DNA of 64,000 bases, from NCBI RefSeq assembly GCF_004297875.1, contig NZ_SCSK01000061.1, positions 86,076-150,075 of the forward strand. The letters are read 5' to 3'. Positions within the stretch are counted from its first letter, which is position 1. Every line of letters begins with the position of its first letter. The translations under genes were made by a program, and so were the position numbers. This DNA comes from Pandoraea sp. (GTDB lineage: Bacteria; Pseudomonadota; Gammaproteobacteria; Burkholderiales; Burkholderiaceae). Positions 39,707 through 49,954 of the stretch are shown in pieces. The notes below the pieces were generated by a model, which did no database searches, was not told the origin of the DNA, and saw only the letters and a program-made list of their open reading frames with translations.

Positions 39707-41569
39707 TTATTGCACTGGGCGGATCGAACCGGGCACGATTTGCGCGCCGAATTCGTTCATCAGCGTCTGAACGAAGGCGTCATTGCCGATCGCCTGTTCG
39801 GCCGCCTGCTGCTGCTGCGCCCGCATTTCGGCAGCTACGGCCGCCGCCGTGGCATTGACCGCGCCGATTTCGATCACCAGCTCGACCGGGGTGCCGAAGT
39901 GAACGCCGAGCGCGTCGCGCAGTTTGTCACTCGGCCCGCTCTCGCCCAACTGCTTGAGCGGCACACGCAGGTGAAACCGGCGCCCGCTCACGCTCAACAG
40001 TTCGCTTTGCAGCGCGAGCTGCTGGGCCAGGCCGCGCAACGGCAACTGCGCGGCCAGCGCGGGCCACTCGCCATCGAACAGCGGCGCTTCGCGGGAGGAG
40101 TCGGTCCGATTGGTCTCGACCGCCGCGATTGACTCGGCTGGCAGGCTCGGTTCGGTATGCGCGACGTCGTTTTCTATCTCGCGGGCGGCTACCGGCGCCG
40201 TCGGCGCGACAGCCGGCTCGGCCATCTGGCGCGGCTCGACGGCCGGCGCGCGACGCGCCGCCGGCGGGGTGCTGCGCGACGAGGCCTGCAGCGCCGCCAG
40301 CGCTGCCTTGGCTGGCGACATGGCCGTGCCGGTCGCCGTCGGTGCCATCGGCGCCGGCGCTGCCGGTGTCGGCGCTGCCGGTGCCGTTTCGGCCGCCGCC
40401 GGGGCCGGGGCTGCGCGGGTGGCCGCTCGCGCGGTCACGCCGCCCGACGGAGCAACGCCGCCCGCACTGCTCGACGACGCGCCCAGCAAGGGACGAAATG
40501 CCGCCATGCGCAGCAGCGCCATCGAAAATCCGCTGTGCTCATCTGGCGCCAACCCGAGCTCGCTGCGCGCCCGGATAACGATTTGGTAGTGCAACTGGAC
40601 TTCTTCTGGTGCGAACAGCCCGGCCAGACGTCGCACGTCGGCGGCCTCCGGCCAGTCGTCGGACACCGCCTCGGGGGCCATTTGCGCCAGCGCGACCTTA
40701 TGCAACAGGCTGCCCATGTCCTGCAGGGCTGCCGAGAAGGAGAAACTGCGGCTGGCAAGCTCATCGGCCAGATCGACCAGATCTTTTGGCGTGCCGGCGT
40801 GCAGCGCGTCGAGAATCCGCACCAGCACGCTTTGATCGATCGCGCCGAGCATGCCGCGCACCGCTTCTTCGCTGACCGGCCCGGCCGCGTAGGCGATCGC
40901 CTGGTCGGTCAGCGACAACGCGTCGCGCATGCTGCCGTTGGCAGCCTTGGCCAGCAGCCGCAATGCCTGGTTGTCGAAGGCGATTTGCTCCTCGCCCAGG
41001 ATATGGGCCAGATGATCGACGATGTGGCCCGCCGGCATTTGCTTGAGGTTGAACTGCAGACAGCGCGACAGCACCGTCACCGGGATCTTCTGCGGATCGG
41101 TGGTAGCCAGAATGAACTTGACGTGCGCCGGCGGCTCTTCGAGCGTCTTGAGCATCGCGTTGAAGGCGTGGCCGGTCAGCATGTGCACTTCATCGATCAT
41201 GTAGACCTTGAAGCGGGCATCGACGGGTGCGTAAACCGCCTTTTCGAGCAGCGAGGTCATCTCGTCGACACCCCGATTGGACGCGGCGTCCATCTCGACG
41301 TAATCGACAAAGCGACCTGCGTCGATCGCCTGGCAGGCCTTGCAAACACCGCATGGCTGGGCCGTGATGCCGGTCTCGCAATTGAGCGCCTTGGCCAGGA
41401 TGCGCGACAGCGTGGTCTTGCCGACGCCGCGCGTGCCGGTGAAAAGGTAGGCATGGTGCAGGCGCTGCTGCTCGAGCGCATGCGTCAGGGCCCGCACCAC
41501 GTGCTCCTGGCCGACCAGCGTAGAGAATCCTTTGGGGCGCCATTTGCGCGCGAGTACTTGATAAGTCAT
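39707..41569 (-). CDS. dnaX: DNA polymerase III subunit tau/gamma
   Basis: A 620-residue clamp-loader ATPase. The N-terminus MTYQVLARKWRPKGFSTLVG, Walker A FTGTRGVGKTTLSRILAK, the zinc-binding cysteines in CETGITAQPCGVCKACQAI and the DEVHMLTGHAFNAMLKTLEE block are all DnaX hallmarks. A Pro/Ala-rich linker (about 375-470) leads to the tau C-terminal domain. No A-rich slippage heptamer for gamma synthesis was seen. The start ATG 41569 is taken because it opens the conserved fold; 75 extra in-frame codons upstream overlap the 4.5S RNA gene. Confidence 0.96.
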   Translation of the reverse strand: MTYQVLARKWRPKGFSTLVGQEHVVRALTHALEQQRLHHAYLFTGTRGVGKTTLSRILAKALNCETGITAQPCGVCKACQAIDAGRFVDYVEMDAASNRGVDEMTSLLEKAVYAPVDARFKVYMIDEVHMLTGHAFNAMLKTLEEPPAHVKFILATTDPQKIPVTVLSRCLQFNLKQMPAGHIVDHLAHILGEEQIAFDNQALRLLAKAANGSMRDALSLTDQAIAYAAGPVSEEAVRGMLGAIDQSVLVRILDALHAGTPKDLVDLADELASRSFSFSAALQDMGSLLHKVALAQMAPEAVSDDWPEAADVRRLAGLFAPEEVQLHYQIVIRARSELGLAPDEHSGFSMALLRMAAFRPLLGASSSSAGGVAPSGGVTARAATRAAPAPAAAETAPAAPTPAAPAPMAPTATGTAMSPAKAALAALQASSRSTPPAARRAPAVEPRQMAEPAVAPTAPVAAREIENDVAHTEPSLPAESIAAVETNRTDSSREAPLFDGEWPALAAQLPLRGLAQQLALQSELLSVSGRRFHLRVPLKQLGESGPSDKLRDALGVHFGTPVELVIEIGAVNATAAAVAAEMRAQQQQAAEQAIGNDAFVQTLMNEFGAQIVPGSIRPVQ

Positions 41570-41694
41570 GGCAAAATTGTAACAAATCAGCGCGTGGACA
41601 AGGGACCGGATCGCGGCCGCAGGAGCGCACCGGCAGATGCCGTCGCGACGGGTTCGCAACGATCTTTCGAGCAAGCTGGCAGGGACGTTGGAGG

Positions 41695-41795
41695 GTGACG
41701 AGCCTGACCCTCGGCACTGGCAGAAAACGGCTGTGGCTGCTTCGTTCCCGACCTGACCAGATTGGCCGCGCCGCCATGCGAGGAGGCCCGTCACC
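41695..41795 (-). ncRNA. ffs: 4.5S signal recognition particle RNA
   Basis: On the minus strand, the core GGTCAGGTCGGGAACGAAGC followed by AGCCACAGCCG matches the bacterial SRP RNA apical domain, including the Ffh-binding internal loops. The ends GGTGACGGGCC (5') and GGCTCGTCACC (3') pair to close a roughly 100-nt hairpin. It lies between dnaX and trxA, a usual site in Burkholderiaceae. Exact ends are set from pairing. Confidence 0.93.
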
Positions 41796-42085
41796 GGCGG
41801 ATTCTACCAGAGCCTTGCTCGCGAGTCTGCAATCGCGCGTGTATTTCGAGATGGCGAGGCTGCGCAGAGGCGACCGATTTCCGCTAAGATTGGCGGAAAC
41901 TGCGCTGGAAAATCGCTTGATTTCAGCGGCGCAGCCCTAACCTGAAGGCTGGAAGCATCAATGCCTTTTCTGCCCCGGTGCAGTGTGCCGCCGCAGAATC
42001 GATATTGCCTAAACCCCTTCTCCCGGCGCGGTCGCTATCCGGCGCACCAGGGTTTTTCGATTAGTTAGACGAGGCACTTAAAAAA
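41796..42085. other. Region between ffs and trxA
   Basis: A 290 bp gap with the divergent promoters of ffs and trxA. A 7-bp hairpin, TTTCCGC / GCGGAAA with an 8-nt loop, lies at 41878-41899. No gene was found. Confidence 0.4.
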
Positions 42086-42418
42086 ATGAGCGAGCACATC
42101 AAACACGTCACCGACGCATCTTTCGATCAGGAAGTCCTGAAGTCGGACAAGCCTGTGTTGCTGGATTTCTGGGCCGAGTGGTGCGGCCCGTGCAAGATGA
42201 TTGCACCGATTCTCGAGGAGATCGCTGCCGATCCGAATTTTTCCAGCCGTGTGCAGATCGCCAAACTGGACGTCGACAACAACCAGGCCACGCCGCCGAA
42301 ATTTGGCATCCGAGGCATTCCGACGCTGATTCTGTTCAAGAACGGCGCGGTTGCGGCGCAGAAAGTCGGCGCATTGTCGAAATCGCAACTGACTGCTTTT
42401 CTGGATGGCAATCTGTAA
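42086..42418 (+). CDS. trxA: Thioredoxin 1
   Basis: A 110-residue thioredoxin. The redox site is [13 protein letters not shown] (about residues 30-42), and the cis-proline loop is [13 protein letters not shown]. Length and lack of a signal peptide identify the cytoplasmic enzyme. It is 169 bp upstream of rho, the usual order. Confidence 0.97.
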   Translation: MSEHIKHVTDASFDQEVLKSDKPVLLDFWAEWCGPCKMIAPILEEIAADPNFSSRVQIAKLDVDNNQATPPKFGIRGIPTLILFKNGAVAAQKVGALSKSQLTAFLDGNL

Positions 42419-42468
42419 GCAGCTGTAGTGCATTTGCCACAGCCAGCATGCGGCGTATCGAGGGCTTC

Positions 42469-42496
42469 TTGCCGAACGCGCCGCATGCGCTATAAT
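42469..42496 (+). promoter_or_regulatory. Sigma-70 promoter of rho
   Basis: A perfect -10 box TATAAT (42491-42496) with a -35 box TTGCCG (42469-42474; four of six consensus) and a 16-bp spacer. It gives an mRNA leader of about 85 nt before rho ATG 42588. Confidence 0.7.
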
Positions 42497-42587
42497 CCGT
42501 CCAGACAGATCCTATAAATAGTTCTTCGAGCGTTCGCTCACTTTTTTCCCTTGTCCTTCTTGCTCGTCCCAGCGACGGCATCTCCGT

Positions 42588-43850
42588 ATGCATTTATCCG
42601 AACTTAAGTCCTTGCATGTCTCCGAGCTCCTCGAAATGGCCAACGGCCTCGAGGTCGAGAACGCGAATCGCATGCGCAAACAGGAATTGATGTTTGCCAT
42701 TCTGAAGAAGCGCGCCAAGCTGGGAGAAACCATCTTTGGCGATGGTACGCTCGAAGTGTTGCCCGACGGCTTCGGTTTTCTGCGCTCGCCCGAAACCTCT
42801 TATCTCGCCAGCCCCGACGACATCTACATCAGTCCGTCGCAAATCCGCCGCTTCAATCTGCATACGGGCGACACGATCGAAGGTGAAGTTCGCACCCCCA
42901 AGGACGGTGAGCGCTACTTCGCACTGGTCAAGGTCGACAAGGTCAACATGCATCCGCCTGAGGCCTCGAAACATAAGATCATGTTCGAGAATCTCACGCC
43001 GCTGCACCCGAACAAGCCACTGCTGCTCGAGCGCGACATCAAGGGCGAGGAGAACATCACGGGGCGCATCATCGACATGATCGCCCCGATCGGCAAGGGC
43101 CAGCGCGGTCTGTTGGTCGCTTCGCCAAAGTCGGGCAAGACCGTCATGCTGCAGCACATTGCCCACGCCATCACGTCGAACCATCCGGACGTCACGTTGT
43201 TCGTGCTGTTGATCGACGAACGCCCCGAGGAAGTCACCGAGATGCAACGCTCGGTGCGCGGCGAAGTCATCGCGTCGACGTTCGACGAGCCCGCCACGCG
43301 CCATGTGCAAGTCGCGGAAATGGTGATCGAAAAGGCCAAACGCCTGATCGAAATGAAACAGGACGTGGTGATTTTGCTGGACTCGATCACCCGTCTGGCG
43401 CGCGCTTACAACACGGTCATTCCGGCTTCGGGCAAGGTGCTGACCGGCGGCGTCGACTCCAATGCGCTGCAGCGGCCCAAGCGCTTCTTCGGCGCGGCCC
43501 GCAACGTCGAGGAAGGCGGCTCGCTGACCATCATTGCCACTGCCCTGATCGAAACCGGCAGCCGGATGGACGATGTGATCTATGAAGAGTTCAAGGGCAC
43601 CGGCAACATGGAAGTCCACCTGGAACGCCGCCTGGCCGAAAAGCGCGTCTATCCCGCGATCAATCTGAACAAATCGGGCACCCGGCGCGAGGAATTGCTG
43701 GTCAAGCCGGAAATCCTGCAAAAGATCTGGGTGCTGCGCAAGCTCATCTACGACATGGATGAGATCGAGTCGATGGAATTCCTGCTGGGCAAGGTCAAGC
43801 AGACCAAGAACAACGCCGAATTCTTCGACATGATGCGGCGCGGCGGCTGA
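42588..43850 (+). CDS. rho: Transcription termination factor Rho
   Basis: This 420-residue RNA helicase terminates untranslated transcripts. It has an N-terminal Rho-N helix bundle ([20 protein letters not shown]), then an RNA-binding domain with [20 protein letters not shown]. The ATPase has Walker [18 protein letters not shown], the [14 protein letters not shown] motif and the Q/R-loops near [19 protein letters not shown]. It is read away from trxA and ends before a bidirectional terminator. Confidence 0.98.
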   Translation: MHLSELKSLHVSELLEMANGLEVENANRMRKQELMFAILKKRAKLGETIFGDGTLEVLPDGFGFLRSPETSYLASPDDIYISPSQIRRFNLHTGDTIEGEVRTPKDGERYFALVKVDKVNMHPPEASKHKIMFENLTPLHPNKPLLLERDIKGEENITGRIIDMIAPIGKGQRGLLVASPKSGKTVMLQHIAHAITSNHPDVTLFVLLIDERPEEVTEMQRSVRGEVIASTFDEPATRHVQVAEMVIEKAKRLIEMKQDVVILLDSITRLARAYNTVIPASGKVLTGGVDSNALQRPKRFFGAARNVEEGGSLTIIATALIETGSRMDDVIYEEFKGTGNMEVHLERRLAEKRVYPAINLNKSGTRREELLVKPEILQKIWVLRKLIYDMDEIESMEFLLGKVKQTKNNAEFFDMMRRGG

Positions 43851-43885
43851 GCTTCGCGCGCAGCGCATTACCTACCCCCCAGCAC

Positions 43886-43916
43886 AAAACCGGTCGCCAT
43901 CCAGACCGGTTTTTTT
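43886..43916. terminator. Bidirectional intrinsic terminator after rho
   Basis: AAAACCGGTC and AGACCGGTTTTTTT form a stem with T-tract on the plus side and A-tract on the other, serving rho and the converging iron-binding-protein gene. Confidence 0.85.
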
Positions 43917-43933
43917 ATGGCTGCCCCACTGGC

Positions 43934-44977
43934 TCAGCGATAGCCCACGCGATCGAGAATCCGCTGCGCGGCCGGCACACCGGCGGCAATCTTGCTGATC
44001 GGCACCGTCTCGGCCTTGAAATCGCCCAACGCGGCCAGCGCCGGATTGTTCACGTGCACCGCCTTGACTACCGGCCATTCGTTGTTGCCGTTGGCGAAAT
44101 ACGACTGCGCCTGGTCGCTGGCCAGATACTCGAGGAATTTGATTGCTGCGGCACGATGCGGCGCGTGCCTGGCCACGCCGGCGCCCGCGACGTTCAGGTG
44201 CGTGCCCTGCCCGTGCTGGTCTGGCCACACATAGCCGATCCGAGACATCAACGCCCGATCCTGCGGTCGCGGCGAACGCGCCAGGCGTACGTAATAGTAT
44301 GAGTTGGTCAGCGCCACGCCGCACTCGCCGCTGGCGACCGCTTTGATCTGATCGGTATCACCGCCGCGAGGCGGGCGGGCGGCATTCGCGACCATGCCGC
44401 GTGCCCAGGTTTCGGTGGCCGCCTCGCCATTGCGCGCGATGAGCGCGCTTACCAGCGACAACATATAGGGATGCGCCCCCGAGCGAGTGCAGACCTTGCC
44501 GCGATTTTTCGGATCGGCCAGCGACGCGTAGGTGGCTACGTCCTGCGGCTTGACGGTGTCCTTGTTATAGACAATCACGCGCGCGCGCGTGGAAAACCCG
44601 AACCACTCGACGCCTTGCGGGCTGTCGCCGGCGTGCCATTTGGCGGGAATCCGCTTCGCCAGCACCCGCGATCTGATCGGCTGAAACAACCCGGCGCGCT
44701 GCGCGGCCGCCAGCCGAGCGGCGTCGACCATCAGAATCACATCCGCGGGACTGCGCTGCCCCTCGCTTCTCAAGCGCTCGAAAATCGCATTGTCATCGGC
44801 CTCGATGCGGTTGATTTTGATGCCGGTTTCCTCCGTGAAATTTCGGTATAGCGCCTCGTCGGCCTGATAATGCCGAGCAGAATATAGATTCAGCACCTGA
44901 TCCTGCGCGTGGACGTTCACGACACCCGCAAGCGCGGCCAGCAGCCCGGCACCCACCCTGAGAAACAATCGATTCAT
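43934..44977 (-). CDS. Ferric iron ABC transporter periplasmic binding protein
   Basis: A 347-residue extracellular binding protein (signal peptide about 1-25, AALAGVVNVHAQDQV) of the FbpA/FutA type. Family features are LNLYSARHYQADEALYRNFT at the mature N-terminus and the iron-binding tyrosines in LTNSYYYVRLARS. A Fur-type site lies 72 bp upstream (45049-45063), supporting iron-regulated expression. No permease or ATPase gene is next to it, so the rest of the importer must be elsewhere. Confidence 0.9.
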   Translation of the reverse strand: MNRLFLRVGAGLLAALAGVVNVHAQDQVLNLYSARHYQADEALYRNFTEETGIKINRIEADDNAIFERLRSEGQRSPADVILMVDAARLAAAQRAGLFQPIRSRVLAKRIPAKWHAGDSPQGVEWFGFSTRARVIVYNKDTVKPQDVATYASLADPKNRGKVCTRSGAHPYMLSLVSALIARNGEAATETWARGMVANAARPPRGGDTDQIKAVASGECGVALTNSYYYVRLARSPRPQDRALMSRIGYVWPDQHGQGTHLNVAGAGVARHAPHRAAAIKFLEYLASDQAQSYFANGNNEWPVVKAVHVNNPALAALGDFKAETVPISKIAAGVPAAQRILDRVGYR

Positions 44978-45048
44978 TAATTCATCCTCGCATATTCGTT
45001 TTGCGCAATTCCAACTTGCGAGGACAGCTTAGGGATATCAAGAATAAT

Positions 45049-45063
45049 TGTAAATAATTCTCA
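45049..45063 (-). promoter_or_regulatory. Fur box upstream of the iron-binding-protein gene
   Basis: On the minus strand, TGAGAATTATTTACA matches the 7-1-7 Fur consensus TGATAAT-N-ATTATCA at 12 of 14 positions. It lies 72 bp upstream of the start codon at 44977 and 97 bp from the divergent patatin start at 45160, within an AT-rich tract. Confidence 0.7.
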
Positions 45064-45159
45064 TTAATTATAGGAATAGAGGAATACCTCGCGCAGCGTG
45101 TCCAAGCAGAAGTGTCGCAATCCTCGTAGAATTGCGCAGCGCATTCGTTGGAGCCCGGT

Positions 45160-46176
45160 TTGTCACCCGCAACACTTTCTGCCCGCAAATTCCTATCTCG
45201 CGGGGTTACCCGTTCTTTGCCAGTCGTTCTCGCGTGCCTGTTGAGCGCGTGCGCGAGCACTCCCCGCCCGACTATCGCGCCACAGCCACTGGCGCAACAC
45301 GTCCAGCCTGCCGCGCCCTCCACCATGCCACCGGCCGCGCCACGCCATCTGAAAATCGGCTTGGCACTCGGCGGCGGCGCGGCAAGAGGATTTGCGCACA
45401 TCGGCGTCATCAAGGCGCTGGAGGCGCACGGCATTCATCCTGATCTGATCGTGGGCACCAGCGCCGGCAGCGTGGTCGGCGCGTTATATGCATCGGGCTT
45501 GAGCGGCTTGCAACTGAACCGGATCGCCATTTCGATGGACGAGGCCGCGATCAGCGACTGGGCGTTGCCGTTTCGTTCTCGCGGCATGCTCCGTGGCGTC
45601 GCCCTGCAGGACTACGTCAATCATCTGCTGCACAATCGCCCGATCGAGCGCATGCCGATACCGCTGGGCATCGTGGCCACCGACTTGCAAACCGGTCAAC
45701 CGATTCTGTTCCGACGCGGCAACACGGGCATGGCGGTGCGCGCATCGAGCAGCGTGCCGACGCTTTTTGAGCCGGTTCGCATCGCCGGGCACGATTATGT
45801 CGACGGCGGCCTGGTGGCGCCGGTGCCGGCCGAATACGCTCGCCGCATGGGGGCCGATTTCGTGATTGCCGTGGATATTTCGGCTCAGCCGGCGGCCCAG
45901 GCGACTGGCAACTCGCTCGACGTGCTGCTGCAAACATTCGCCATCATGGGCCAATCGATCAAGCAGTACGAACTCACCCAAAACGCCGATGTCGTCATTC
46001 GCCCCGCGCTGGCATCGATGCGGGCCGATGATTTCCACGCTCGCAATCAGGCGATTCTGGCCGGCGAGGCGGCAGTCGACCGCGATTGGCCCGAGATCGA
46101 GCGCAAATTGGCAAATGCGCAAGGCACGCTGAACGTGGCGGCGACCCGGAACAATCGCCTGGCGCAGTCCCAATAA
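45160..46176 (+). CDS. Patatin-like phospholipase lipoprotein (RssA-like)
   Basis: A 338-residue protein with a lipoprotein signal peptide (LPVVLACLLSACASTP; lipobox LSAC). A patatin domain has the oxyanion loop LGGGAARGFAHIG, the nucleophile elbow VGTSAGSVVGALYASG and the catalytic Asp in YVDGGLVAPVP, so the Ser-Asp dyad is intact. No ATG is available; I chose the TTG at 45160, which has GGAG 7 bp upstream. Another TTG at 45148 is possible. A lipase role at the envelope is inferred. It diverges from the Fur-linked gene. Confidence 0.85.
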   Translation: MSPATLSARKFLSRGVTRSLPVVLACLLSACASTPRPTIAPQPLAQHVQPAAPSTMPPAAPRHLKIGLALGGGAARGFAHIGVIKALEAHGIHPDLIVGTSAGSVVGALYASGLSGLQLNRIAISMDEAAISDWALPFRSRGMLRGVALQDYVNHLLHNRPIERMPIPLGIVATDLQTGQPILFRRGNTGMAVRASSSVPTLFEPVRIAGHDYVDGGLVAPVPAEYARRMGADFVIAVDISAQPAAQATGNSLDVLLQTFAIMGQSIKQYELTQNADVVIRPALASMRADDFHARNQAILAGEAAVDRDWPEIERKLANAQGTLNVAATRNNRLAQSQ

Positions 46177-46178
46177 AC

Positions 46179-46208
46179 AAAAACCTCGCCGCTTGCGGCG
46201 AGGTTTTT
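46179..46208. terminator. Bidirectional intrinsic terminator
   Basis: AAAAACCTCGCCGC-TT-GCGGCGAGGTTTTT is a long perfect stem flanked by A- and T-tracts. It separates the patatin gene from the converging NlpC/P60 gene. Confidence 0.9.
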
Positions 46209-46233
46209 GATTGGCCTGGATCGGCAAACCGAC

Positions 46234-47103
46234 TTACATCGGTGGGTTGTGCTTGAACAACTCCTGCACGCGCTTCAAATCGGGTGGCGTTACATCCGCC
46301 TTGGTGTTGAGCATGCGCACTCGGCGCGCGCCTTCGAAGCGTCGCAGCCAATAGGCCTGATGCATATCGTCGATACGGATTTCGCCGCCGGTGGCGGGCG
46401 AATGCACAAACTTGTTGTCGCCGATATAGATACCGACGTGAGAGACCTGACGCCGCCGGCTCGTGTCGAAAAACACCAGATCGCCCGGCTTGAGGTCGTT
46501 GGACGCGACACGCTCGCCGACATGGCTCATTTCGACTGCCCGACGGGGCAGCAGAAAACCCAGCGTGTCCTTGAACACATAACGCACGAAGCCGCTGCAG
46601 TCGAGTCCGCTATCGGGCGTGTTGCCGCCCCATTTGTAGCGCACCCCGATCATGTTCAACGCGCCCAGAACCACTTCACCGGCTTTGTCTGCAACGTTGG
46701 ACAGGAATTTGCGGGCGGGCTTGGGGGCAGCGGCCACGGTGCTCGATTGCGCGGGCGATGCGGTTGCGTCCTGGGCATTCAGCGCCTTCAGAATTTTTGC
46801 GACTTGCGCTTCCTGCAACGACTTGCCTGTGCTTGCTTGATTGGTCGCGGCGCCGGGAGCCGTGCCCTGGGATACCTGGAACGACTGGCTGACGCTGCTC
46901 GATGCCTGTTCGATCGCGGCGTTGGCGACGCCATTGATCGACGACGGCGAGGCGCTTGCCGCCGGCGCATCGATGTGGTCTTTCAGCAATGGGCTGGAAT
47001 TATAGGGATCGTCGGCATGAGCGGTCATCGATCCGGCGAGCAGGCCTACAGCGAAAAGGACAGAAAATAGGGACCTGGCGGTGCGCTGGAGGGATGTCTG
47101 CAT
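46234..47103 (-). CDS. NlpC/P60-family peptidoglycan hydrolase
   Basis: A 289-residue exported protein with a signal peptide (about 1-30, LLAGSMTAHADD). The middle is Ala/Ser-rich and probably flexible. The C-terminal NlpC/P60 (C40) domain at about 145-275 has the catalytic Cys in GLDCSGFVRYVF and the catalytic His in VSHVGIYIGDNKFVHSP. It probably cleaves D-Glu-mDAP peptide bonds in the wall. Single gene between terminators. Confidence 0.92.
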   Translation of the reverse strand: MQTSLQRTARSLFSVLFAVGLLAGSMTAHADDPYNSSPLLKDHIDAPAASASPSSINGVANAAIEQASSSVSQSFQVSQGTAPGAATNQASTGKSLQEAQVAKILKALNAQDATASPAQSSTVAAAPKPARKFLSNVADKAGEVVLGALNMIGVRYKWGGNTPDSGLDCSGFVRYVFKDTLGFLLPRRAVEMSHVGERVASNDLKPGDLVFFDTSRRRQVSHVGIYIGDNKFVHSPATGGEIRIDDMHQAYWLRRFEGARRVRMLNTKADVTPPDLKRVQELFKHNPPM

Positions 47104-47281
47104 TGGTCTCAGTGGGCCGATAAATCGCTTATGAAGAATTCGCTTAATGGTACGCGATAGTAATGTGAAGCTTGAGTGAAGTCAAAAGGCAATAGAAAAA
47201 ATCAATTACCCCGATAAATCATTGCAAATCACCAATAATTGACAGGCGATTTCGACGACGTTGAAAGACGTTGGACGACGT

Positions 47282-48880
47282 TCAAAGCATCGCCGCAGCA
47301 AGTAATTCTCGCGTATACGGATTTTGCGGAGCAAATAAGACTGCATCCGTATCCCCGGTCTCAACCATTTCGCCATCCTTGAACACCATCACGCGGTGTG
47401 CCATGGCTCGCATTACCGCCAGGTCGTGACTGATAAACAGGTAGCTCAGGTTGTACTTCTGTTGCAATTGCGCCAACAAATGCAACACCTGCTGTTGGAT
47501 CGATACGTCCAGCGCGCTGGTCGGTTCGTCCAGCACTAAAATCTGCGGCTCGACGATCAGTGCGCGGGCAATCGCGATGCGCTGCCGCTGCCCGCCCGAA
47601 AATTCGTGCGGATAGCGCTGCAATGCCGTCCGGTCCATGCCGACCTCGCGCAGCATGCGAATAACCCTTTCGCGCCGCTCGGCCGCCCCCAGATTGGGCT
47701 GATGCAGCGCCAGCCCCTCGCCCACGATCCGCTCGACCGTCATGCGCGGTGACAGGGAGCCATAGGGATCCTGGAACACGACCTGCATGCGCGAGCGCAA
47801 AATCCGCCGTTCGGCCCCGCGATAGGCGCCGAGCGCCTTGCCGCGAAACTCAATGCTGCTTCCCTCGGCGGCACGCTGCAAACCCAACAGAGCCATTGCC
47901 AAGGTCGTCTTGCCCGAGCCCGATTCGCCGACCACGCCCAGCGTCTCGCCCTGGCGTAAAGCCACGTCTACTGGTTTAACGGCACGAAACCGGCCAGACT
48001 TTAGCCATCCTCGCCACCCGGGCAACGTTTGTCGATAGTCGACCGCGAGTTGCCTGGCTTCGAGCAGTACCGGCGCGATCGGCACGACCGGCAACACCTC
48101 GCGCCGCGGCTGGCTGTTGAGCAGACGCTGGGTATACGGATGCTGCGGGTCGAGAAACAGGGCCTCGGTCGGTCGGCATTCGACCAGCACACCCTTTTCC
48201 ATCACGGCGACCCGGTCGGCGAAACGGCGCACCAGATTCAGGTCATGCGTGATCAGCAGCACTGCCATGCCCCGCTTGCGCGCCTCCTCTTCCTGCAACT
48301 CAAGTAGCAGCGCCATGATCTGCGCGCGAATCGTCACATCGAGCGCGGTAGTGGGCTCATCGGCCAGCAACAGCTTGGGCCGGCAAGCCAGCGCCATGGC
48401 GATCATGGCGCGCTGGCGCTGCCCGCCCGAGAGCACGTGCGGGTAATCATCGACGCGCCGCTGTGGTTCGGCAATGCCGGTGCGGCGCAACAGCTCGATT
48501 GCGCGAACTCGCGCGGCCGCCGGGGCCAATCCCTCATGCAGTTGCAGCGATTCGGCGATCTGGTTGCCGATCGTGTATAGCGGATTGAGCGCGGTCATCG
48601 GCTCTTGAAAAATCATCGCGATATCGTTGCCGCGCAGCGCGCGCATCTCGCGCTCCGACTTGCTCGCCAGATCCTCCCCATCGAACTCGATACGGCCAGC
48701 GACCTGCGCGTCCTGCAGCAGGCGCAGGATAGCCAGCGCCGTCACGCTCTTGCCCGAGCCCGATTCGCCGACCAGCGCGATCCGCTCGCCGCGCGCAATC
48801 GACAAATTGACCTCGCGCACCGCCTCGGTCTGGCCGAAGCGCACCGACAGATTTTCCAGCACCAGCAGCGCATCGCTCAT
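47282..48880 (-). CDS. yejF: Peptide ABC transporter ATP-binding protein, duplicated (YejF)
   Basis: A 532-residue protein with two complete ABC domains. The first (1-260) has Walker [17 protein letters not shown], signature [15 protein letters not shown] and Walker [13 protein letters not shown]. The second (270-532) has [31 protein letters not shown] and [13 protein letters not shown]. This tandem layout is that of YejF, which powers the YejABEF importer for peptides such as microcin C. It overlaps yejE by 4 bp (ATGA). Confidence 0.95.
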   Translation of the reverse strand: MSDALLVLENLSVRFGQTEAVREVNLSIARGERIALVGESGSGKSVTALAILRLLQDAQVAGRIEFDGEDLASKSEREMRALRGNDIAMIFQEPMTALNPLYTIGNQIAESLQLHEGLAPAAARVRAIELLRRTGIAEPQRRVDDYPHVLSGGQRQRAMIAMALACRPKLLLADEPTTALDVTIRAQIMALLLELQEEEARKRGMAVLLITHDLNLVRRFADRVAVMEKGVLVECRPTEALFLDPQHPYTQRLLNSQPRREVLPVVPIAPVLLEARQLAVDYRQTLPGWRGWLKSGRFRAVKPVDVALRQGETLGVVGESGSGKTTLAMALLGLQRAAEGSSIEFRGKALGAYRGAERRILRSRMQVVFQDPYGSLSPRMTVERIVGEGLALHQPNLGAAERRERVIRMLREVGMDRTALQRYPHEFSGGQRQRIAIARALIVEPQILVLDEPTSALDVSIQQQVLHLLAQLQQKYNLSYLFISHDLAVMRAMAHRVMVFKDGEMVETGDTDAVLFAPQNPYTRELLAAAML

Positions 48881-49953
48881 AGCACATTACCCCCCGCGGC
48901 CTGACGGTCGGCAATGCGCGTGTCGAGCGCATTGCGCAGCGCGTCGCCCATGAAGGTGAGCAACAACAGCGTGAGCACAAGCACCGCGAAGGTCGACAGG
49001 GAAATCCACCAGGCGTCGAGATTTTCCTTGCCCTGCGCCAGCAGCTCGCCCAGGCTGGGCGTGGGCGGCGGCACCCCCAGGCCAAGAAAGTCCAGGCTGG
49101 TGAGCGCGAGGATCGCGCCGCTCATGCGAAACGGCAGAAAGGTGATGACCGGCGTCAGGCTGTTGGGCAGCACGTGGCGCCAGATGATCTGCCAGTTCGA
49201 CAGGCCCATGGCGCGCGCGGCGCGCACGTAGTCCTGCGAGCGGTTGCGATAAAACTCCGCGCGCACGTAGTCCGACAAACCCATCCAGCCGAACAGCGAC
49301 AGCAGGATGAACAGCAGCCACAGGCTGGGCTCGAAAATCGAGGCGAAAATAATCAGCAGATAGAGTTCCGGCAGCGAGCCCCAGATTTCGATCAGCCGCT
49401 GGCTGATCAAATCGATGCGACCGCCAAAGAAGCCCTGCACGGCCCCGGCGAGAACGCCCAGCAGGGTACCGGCCACGGTGAGCGCCAGGCCAAACAGCAC
49501 CGAGATGCGAAAGCCATACAGCAGGCGGGAAAATACGTCGCGCCCCCGGTCATCGGTGCCCAGCCAGTTTTCCGCGGATGGCGGCGCCGGATTGGGCTGC
49601 GCGGCGAAATAATTGATCGTGTCGTAGTGATAGTGATTCGGCGCATAGACGACGAAATTGCCGTGCTCGCGGAGCTTGTGCTGTATGTACGGGTCGAGAT
49701 AGTCCGCCGGCGTATGGAAGTCGCCCCCGAAGGTGGTCTCCGGGTAGGTCTTGAACAGCGGGAAATAGTAGTGGCCGTCGTAGCGCACGATCCATGGCTT
49801 GTCATTGGCGATCAGGTTGGCGCACAGGCTCAGGCCGAACAGCGTCAAAAACACCAGCAGGCTCCAATAGCCCAGCCGGTTGCGCTTGAACCGCAGCCAG
49901 ACGCGGCGGCCGGGTGACGGCGATGCGCCGCCCGGGGAAAGGACACGATTCAA
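48877..49953 (-). CDS. yejE: Peptide ABC transporter permease YejE
   Basis: A 358-residue inner-membrane permease. The N-terminal helix FKRNRLGYWSLLVFLTLFGL begins near residue 20; a periplasmic stretch with KPWIVRYDGHYYFPLFKTYP is followed by the transport domain with the EAA loop ARAMGLSNWQIIWRHVLPNS. I take the TTG at 49953, directly behind the yejB stop (49955); an extended frame upstream has no ribosome site. Second permease of yejABEF. Confidence 0.92.
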   Translation of the reverse strand: MNRVLSPGGASPSPGRRVWLRFKRNRLGYWSLLVFLTLFGLSLCANLIANDKPWIVRYDGHYYFPLFKTYPETTFGGDFHTPADYLDPYIQHKLREHGNFVVYAPNHYHYDTINYFAAQPNPAPPSAENWLGTDDRGRDVFSRLLYGFRISVLFGLALTVAGTLLGVLAGAVQGFFGGRIDLISQRLIEIWGSLPELYLLIIFASIFEPSLWLLFILLSLFGWMGLSDYVRAEFYRNRSQDYVRAARAMGLSNWQIIWRHVLPNSLTPVITFLPFRMSGAILALTSLDFLGLGVPPPTPSLGELLAQGKENLDAWWISLSTFAVLVLTLLLLTFMGDALRNALDTRIADRQAAGGNVL

Positions 49954-49954
49954 A

